In this document: in pieces, positions 60,182-64,000 of the stretch
Layout: every line of letters starts with the position of its first letter
Position numbering within the stretch: position 1 is the stretch's first letter
Origin: Poriferisodalis sp965116245
GTDB lineage: Bacteria; Actinomycetota; Acidimicrobiia; Acidimicrobiales; Poriferisodalaceae
Reading direction: 5' to 3'
Assembly (NCBI GenBank): GCA_965116245.1
Contig: OZ220497.1
Coordinates: 2,418,001-2,482,000, forward strand
DNA: 64,000 nucleotides
Made by a program: the position numbers and the translations under genes
Notes under the pieces: model-generated
Told to the model about the DNA's origin: nothing
The model's database searches: none
Seen by the model: only the letters and a program-made list of their open reading frames with translations

Positions 60182-61432
60182 ATGGACGGCAACGCTGTCA
60201 ACAGCTCACTAAACGGCGATGGCGAGGAGATCATCTGCCTCAAGGATGTGTACAAAATCTTCGGACCGCAGCCGCGAGGGCGAGCGTTTGAACTAGCTCG
60301 TTCGGGCGTGCCCAAGAACGACGTACAGCGGCTATCCGGCCATGTCGTCGGACTCACGGACGTGAATTTCAGCGTCAAACGCGGCGAGATATTCGTGGTG
60401 ATGGGGCTATCAGGATCCGGAAAATCCACCGCTATCCGCACAGTCAACAAGCTGCACGATGTGACTCACGGCGAAGTTCTCGTAGACGGAGTTGATGTCC
60501 AGCAGCTAGAAGGCACCGACCTGCAGCTCTTCCGACGAGAGAAGATGGGCATGGTCTTCCAGCACTTCGCACTGTTCCCCCACCGCAAGGTGCTTGACAA
60601 CGTCGGCTACGGACTCAAAGTGCAAAAGGTTGACCGGGCCGAGCGCAACGAAGCCGCCATGCGAGCGCTCTCTCTGGTGGGCCTAGCGGCGTTCGCTGAT
60701 CACCGTCCCGCCCAGCTATCCGGAGGGATGCAGCAGCGTGTCGGCTTGGCACGGGCGTTGGCCTCAGATCCGGACATCCTGCTAATGGATGAGGCATTCA
60801 GCGCATTGGACCCTCTCATCCGGCGTCAAATGCAGGACGAGATGATGGAGATTCAGGCCGAAGTTCACAAGACGATTCTGTTCATCACTCATGACCTCAA
60901 CGAAGCGCTTCGCATCGGCGATCGTGTCTGCATCATGAAAGACGGCGCTGTTGTACAGATCGGTACCCCGGAGGAAATCCTCACCGAGCCCGCCACCGGC
61001 TACGTAGCCGAGTTCGTCCAAGATGTGGACCAAGGACGTGTAATCAAGGTCCACGAGGTCATGTCCGAACCGCGGCCGATCCCGTCGGATGTTTCGCTCA
61101 GCGATGCGCTAGAGCAGGTCCATGAGATTTCAGGACGCTTTTGCTGCGATGCCAGCGGCAAGCCGGTATCGCTACTTACAACCGCTGACGGTCTGCGTAC
61201 CCGTGGCATGGGTAGCAACGACCTCAAGAAGGCGCTGCGTTCCGATTTCGATAAGTGCAGCCCAGATGCCACCCTGAACGAACTATACGCAGCCGCTGGC
61301 CGTGGCCTGTCGATAGCGGTCGTGGATGATGACGGCAAGTTGATCGGCAATCTGGATCCACATCTCATCATGGAGGAGATGGGCCGAGTTGAACAGCTCA
61401 TAGACGGTTTCGAGCGGGAGGTATTCATGTGA
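60182..61432 (+). CDS. proV: Glycine betaine/proline ABC transporter ATP-binding protein
   Basis: 416 residues from ATG 60182, which follows GGGGGA; ATGs at 60152 and 60167 are in frame. Walker A GLSGSGKSTAIRTVN, the ProV-specific lead-in DVYKIFGPQPRGRAFELARS with GVPKNDVQ, signature LSGGMQQRVGLARAL, Walker B DILLMDEAFSALDPLIR, H-loop ITHDLNEALRIGD. The C-terminal part carries CBS-like repeats (EVMSEPRPIPSDVSLSDALE, SIAVVDDDGKLIGNLDPHL) that sense ionic strength in relatives. It drives uptake of compatible solutes under osmotic stress. The stop overlaps the permease GTG (ATGTGA context), so the two are coupled. Confidence 0.93.
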   Translation: MDGNAVNSSLNGDGEEIICLKDVYKIFGPQPRGRAFELARSGVPKNDVQRLSGHVVGLTDVNFSVKRGEIFVVMGLSGSGKSTAIRTVNKLHDVTHGEVLVDGVDVQQLEGTDLQLFRREKMGMVFQHFALFPHRKVLDNVGYGLKVQKVDRAERNEAAMRALSLVGLAAFADHRPAQLSGGMQQRVGLARALASDPDILLMDEAFSALDPLIRRQMQDEMMEIQAEVHKTILFITHDLNEALRIGDRVCIMKDGAVVQIGTPEEILTEPATGYVAEFVQDVDQGRVIKVHEVMSEPRPIPSDVSLSDALEQVHEISGRFCCDASGKPVSLLTTADGLRTRGMGSNDLKKALRSDFDKCSPDATLNELYAAAGRGLSIAVVDDDGKLIGNLDPHLIMEEMGRVEQLIDGFEREVFM

Positions 61433-64000
61433 GCTTCACCACGCTTCTCGCGCAGGCCAACGGCAACGAGACCGACGAAAATGGCCATTTCCTAGACGGG
61501 TTCATCGACACGATTACCTCACCCGAAGCGGGAGACCGCATCGTCGCCTGGCTAACCACAGGCATTGAGTGGGGGGTGCTGCTGGCAGTCTTCCTGGTGC
61601 CAGCACTGATCTTGTTCGGTGGCGCAATCGGCCGTCGCTACGGACTAGCCGCCGGTGGCCTAGTCGGCCTGGTGGTTATCTGGTGGTATCGGGTCAGACC
61701 CGACGAGGTGGTGTCATCGGGCACACACCGCTACGTCACAAGCGATGGTCCCATTACGTGTCGCGACGCCCTCGTGGACGCCGAAGGCGGCCTGATCGAA
61801 TGTACTTCGGGAGTCGTCGCGCAAGTCCGCCAAAACACCGTGCTGGACAACTGGCAGATTCCGGTCGGCGATTGGGTGGAACAAGTCGTCTTCTGGGTGG
61901 ACAACAACATGAAGGCCACCTTGGCTGTCATTGAATGGCCGTTCCGGACGCTGTTACGAGTGATCGTTGACGAATGGCTCTTGCAGATGTCGTGGCTGAC
62001 TGTGTGCGTGGCGGTGTTCCTGCTGGGTTGGTTCTTCCGCAACTTTCAGGTCGGCTTCTTGGCGTTCATCGGGCTTCTCATTTGCGGCTTGTTGGGCGAG
62101 GCTTACTGGCGCGAAACCGCACTGACAATTGGCTTCATCGGTGTGGCCGTGTTGCTGTGCGTCGCTATCGGGATACCAATCGGAGTCTTGTGCGGCCGCG
62201 TTGACGGCGCCTGGAAGGTCGTGCGGCCAGTGCTGGACGCCATGCAGGTCGTCCATTCGTTCGTTTACATGCTGCCTTTCATCTTTTTCTTCGGCGTCGG
62301 TTTCGTCTCCGCCACGATGGTGACAATGACCTTCGCTTTGCCGCCGCTGATTCGGCTAACGAACCTGGGCATACGGCAAGTACCTGAGGATGTGGTTGAG
62401 GCTTCGCGCGCCTACGGCGCACCGGAATGGCGCGTCTTGACCGATGTCCAATTGCCGTTAGCACGACCGGCACTGATGACTGGGCTCAACCAGACATTGC
62501 TGCTAGCCATCTCCATGTTGGGCATCGCAGCCATCATGGGTGCTGGCGGACTCGGTCGACTGCTCTTCCAGGCCATCTCCAACCTGGACATCGCACAAGC
62601 GGGTTCGGGGGGTTTGGCGTTCTTCTTGGTCGCGGTGGTGCTTGACCGCTTGAGCCAGCCTGAAGCAGGCGATTCAGGCAACCTTTTCACACGAATTGCC
62701 CGGGCTTGGCGGAACCGCCGCACGCCAGAGAAGCTGCTCACGACATCTGCGGCATCAACCAATGGGGCCGACGAATCGCCCAATGCGCGTAAGCGGCCCA
62801 GTGCTATTGATGAAGTACCAGATGAGGCATTCGTAACGCCGAGCAAGCGCGAACGGACCGCTGCCATCGTTACTGCGGCGGGTGCTGTTCTTGCACTGAT
62901 AGCCCTTTTCTTGCCCTGGAATGTGAATGCAGGTTTGGTCTCGGCCTACGCGCGCTCAACAGATGTGGATCTGCGCGTGGAACAGTGCGCTGGCAACTGG
63001 GTTGAAGCACAATCCCTGGACCCACTGGCTCAAGACGGAACCGAGTTGATATGCGACGGTGTTACATCATTCGCCTCCACCAGCTACAACGGCATATCGG
63101 CGTCTGGCGGTTCGTGGTTCGGCATTTTCCTCGCCATTCTGAGCGCTGCAGCTCTGTTGTCCGCTCTCAACACGCTGACGAGACCTGGCAAAGGCTCACG
63201 CTGGATGTCCGCACACGGCGCAGTCGTCTTTTCGCTGGCCTCGTTGATACCCGCGATTGCTTACCTCTTTGCGCGCCCGCCCGATCGGGTATCCGAACTG
63301 AGCATCTTTAGTACGGGCGCGGGCGTCTACATTGCAGCGCTCGGATCGCTTATCGCGGCGCTTGGTGCCTGTGCGTGGGTGTGGTCGGCACCGATGAGCG
63401 CTCGCAGACCCTTGCCAGCATCAGTGAGCTGGGGACGCCTAATGGGCGGATCCGTCGCCGTTCTATTGCTGGTGATGGGTGGCTATGCTGGCTGGAGCTT
63501 CGACACCCGCGCTGAGTCGGTGATCGACGACGAGTTACAAGCCGAACTTGACCAGATTGCCGCCGAAGGAGCGGTTGCTGCCGCCGCCGCTCGTGCCGCA
63601 GCAGCAGCAGCGGACGAAGCCGAAGCTGCTGGCGATGAGGAGCTAGCCCAGGAACTGCGTCGGGAACAAAACAGGCAACTAGCGCTCGAAGGCGTAAAGG
63701 CCTCCGATATCGCAGCAACGATCGCCCAAGCCCAGCGACAAGGGGACATTATCCATGACGGCTTCGAATCTGAGGGTGCTGGCTTAGGCATTTGGACGTT
63801 GATCGCTGGCGCCGCGGCACTCGTATTGAGCATCCCGGCGATCGGATTGCTCAGCATTGACGAAACCTTGCGATACCGATGGAGCACCGTGGTGGCTGGA
63901 CTCGGTCTGGGCATCGCCGTCATCCCTCTCGCATGGATATTCACAATTGTGCGTGTGGCCGACACCAACTTCGTTTCTGGCGTCGGAGCAATGTTTGTGC
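61429..64000 (+). CDS. proW: ProW-like ABC permease with long membrane extension (truncated by window end)
   Basis: Open from GTG 61429 to the window end, at least 857 codons without a stop. Residues 40-430 are a ProW-type permease: VEASRAYGAPEWRVLTDVQL followed by the EAA-loop completion PLARPALMTGLNQTLL and GIAAIMGAGGLGRLLFQAI. ProW is normally 300-400 residues. Here a hydrophilic linker (about 430-475) is followed by further membrane helices near 480-505, 565-585, 605-625, 635-650, 672-688, 790-808 and 825-845, and by an Ala-rich, charged coiled-coil stretch near 700-770 (AAEGAVAAAAARAAAAAADE). The extension's role is unknown. Alternatively it is a permease fused to a separate membrane sensor. 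The reading is solid, but the end is not seen. Confidence 0.85.
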   Translation, partial: MSFTTLLAQANGNETDENGHFLDGFIDTITSPEAGDRIVAWLTTGIEWGVLLAVFLVPALILFGGAIGRRYGLAAGGLVGLVVIWWYRVRPDEVVSSGTHRYVTSDGPITCRDALVDAEGGLIECTSGVVAQVRQNTVLDNWQIPVGDWVEQVVFWVDNNMKATLAVIEWPFRTLLRVIVDEWLLQMSWLTVCVAVFLLGWFFRNFQVGFLAFIGLLICGLLGEAYWRETALTIGFIGVAVLLCVAIGIPIGVLCGRVDGAWKVVRPVLDAMQVVHSFVYMLPFIFFFGVGFVSATMVTMTFALPPLIRLTNLGIRQVPEDVVEASRAYGAPEWRVLTDVQLPLARPALMTGLNQTLLLAISMLGIAAIMGAGGLGRLLFQAISNLDIAQAGSGGLAFFLVAVVLDRLSQPEAGDSGNLFTRIARAWRNRRTPEKLLTTSAASTNGADESPNARKRPSAIDEVPDEAFVTPSKRERTAAIVTAAGAVLALIALFLPWNVNAGLVSAYARSTDVDLRVEQCAGNWVEAQSLDPLAQDGTELICDGVTSFASTSYNGISASGGSWFGIFLAILSAAALLSALNTLTRPGKGSRWMSAHGAVVFSLASLIPAIAYLFARPPDRVSELSIFSTGAGVYIAALGSLIAALGACAWVWSAPMSARRPLPASVSWGRLMGGSVAVLLLVMGGYAGWSFDTRAESVIDDELQAELDQIAAEGAVAAAAARAAAAAADEAEAAGDEELAQELRREQNRQLALEGVKASDIAATIAQAQRQGDIIHDGFESEGAGLGIWTLIAGAAALVLSIPAIGLLSIDETLRYRWSTVVAGLGLGIAVIPLAWIFTIVRVADTNFVSGVGAMFV

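Overview
The window reads as a chromosomal segment of a high-GC Gram-positive actinobacterium, most likely an Acidimicrobiia-type lineage. The reasons are an F420-type LLM oxidoreductase, a PPOX-class flavin/F420 protein, BldC-like and BldD-like regulators, an actinobacterial Tad/Flp pilus cluster, many GTG starts and tight GTGA/ATGA stop-start overlaps. I cannot name the genus. Short tandem repeats of 12-23 bp recur between genes and look like a habit of this genome.

Region by region: 1-2.7 kb holds cysS, a CPBP-family membrane protease and a BldC-like regulator. 2.97-10.3 kb is a Tad/Flp pilus operon (SAF/CpaB, CpaF ATPase, two TadB/TadC-type platform proteins, a small pilin-like protein, three TadE/TadG-like pseudopilins) ending in a membrane protein with a kinase-like domain that has lost its catalytic residues. 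10.2-21.1 kb is conserved housekeeping: hrcA-dnaJ-(BldD-like)-hemW, lepA, rpsT, holA, comEC, comEA and an MFS transporter. 21.2-22.9 kb has an LLM oxidoreductase, a PPOX protein and tRNA-Ala(GGC).

Immediately after the tRNA, 23-32.6 kb is an accessory/defence island, AT-richer at its tRNA-proximal end. It contains an XRE regulator, an ImmA/IrrE-like protein with a broken zinc motif, a truncated PIN gene, a MazEF-type toxin-antitoxin pair with a palindromic operator, a remnant of a short-chain dehydrogenase, an alcohol dehydrogenase, McrBC, a DUF4143 ATPase under three 23-bp-spaced repeats, and a restriction-endonuclease-like protein whose catalytic Glu is replaced.

32.7-40.1 kb returns to metabolic and transport genes (Kef antiporter, VOC protein, ung, aminoglycoside/ACAD-type phosphotransferase, aromatic amino acid decarboxylase, hisC). 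40.3-49.9 kb is a second defence-like block: an XRE repressor divergent from a 1,305-residue Eco57I-type DNA methyltransferase, translationally coupled to a PLD-nuclease/SNF2-helicase fusion, followed by an AAA ATPase. The ATPase cassette is bracketed by about 356-bp direct repeats made of the helicase 3' end plus the start of the downstream epoxide hydrolase gene, the footprint expected of single-crossover insertion or an old duplication. This is the best candidate for an unusual system.

49.8-55.6 kb holds lipid/xenobiotic-type enzymes (epoxide hydrolase, acyl-CoA ligase, enoyl-CoA hydratase, esterase). 55.7-60.0 kb encodes a two-gene molybdopterin oxidoreductase in which the iron-sulfur subunit is fused to its membrane anchor. 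60.2-64 kb starts a glycine-betaine/proline-type ABC transporter (ProV-like ATPase and an unusually long ProW-like permease that runs off the window end). No CRISPR array, rRNA, integrase, transposase or intact insertion sequence was seen.
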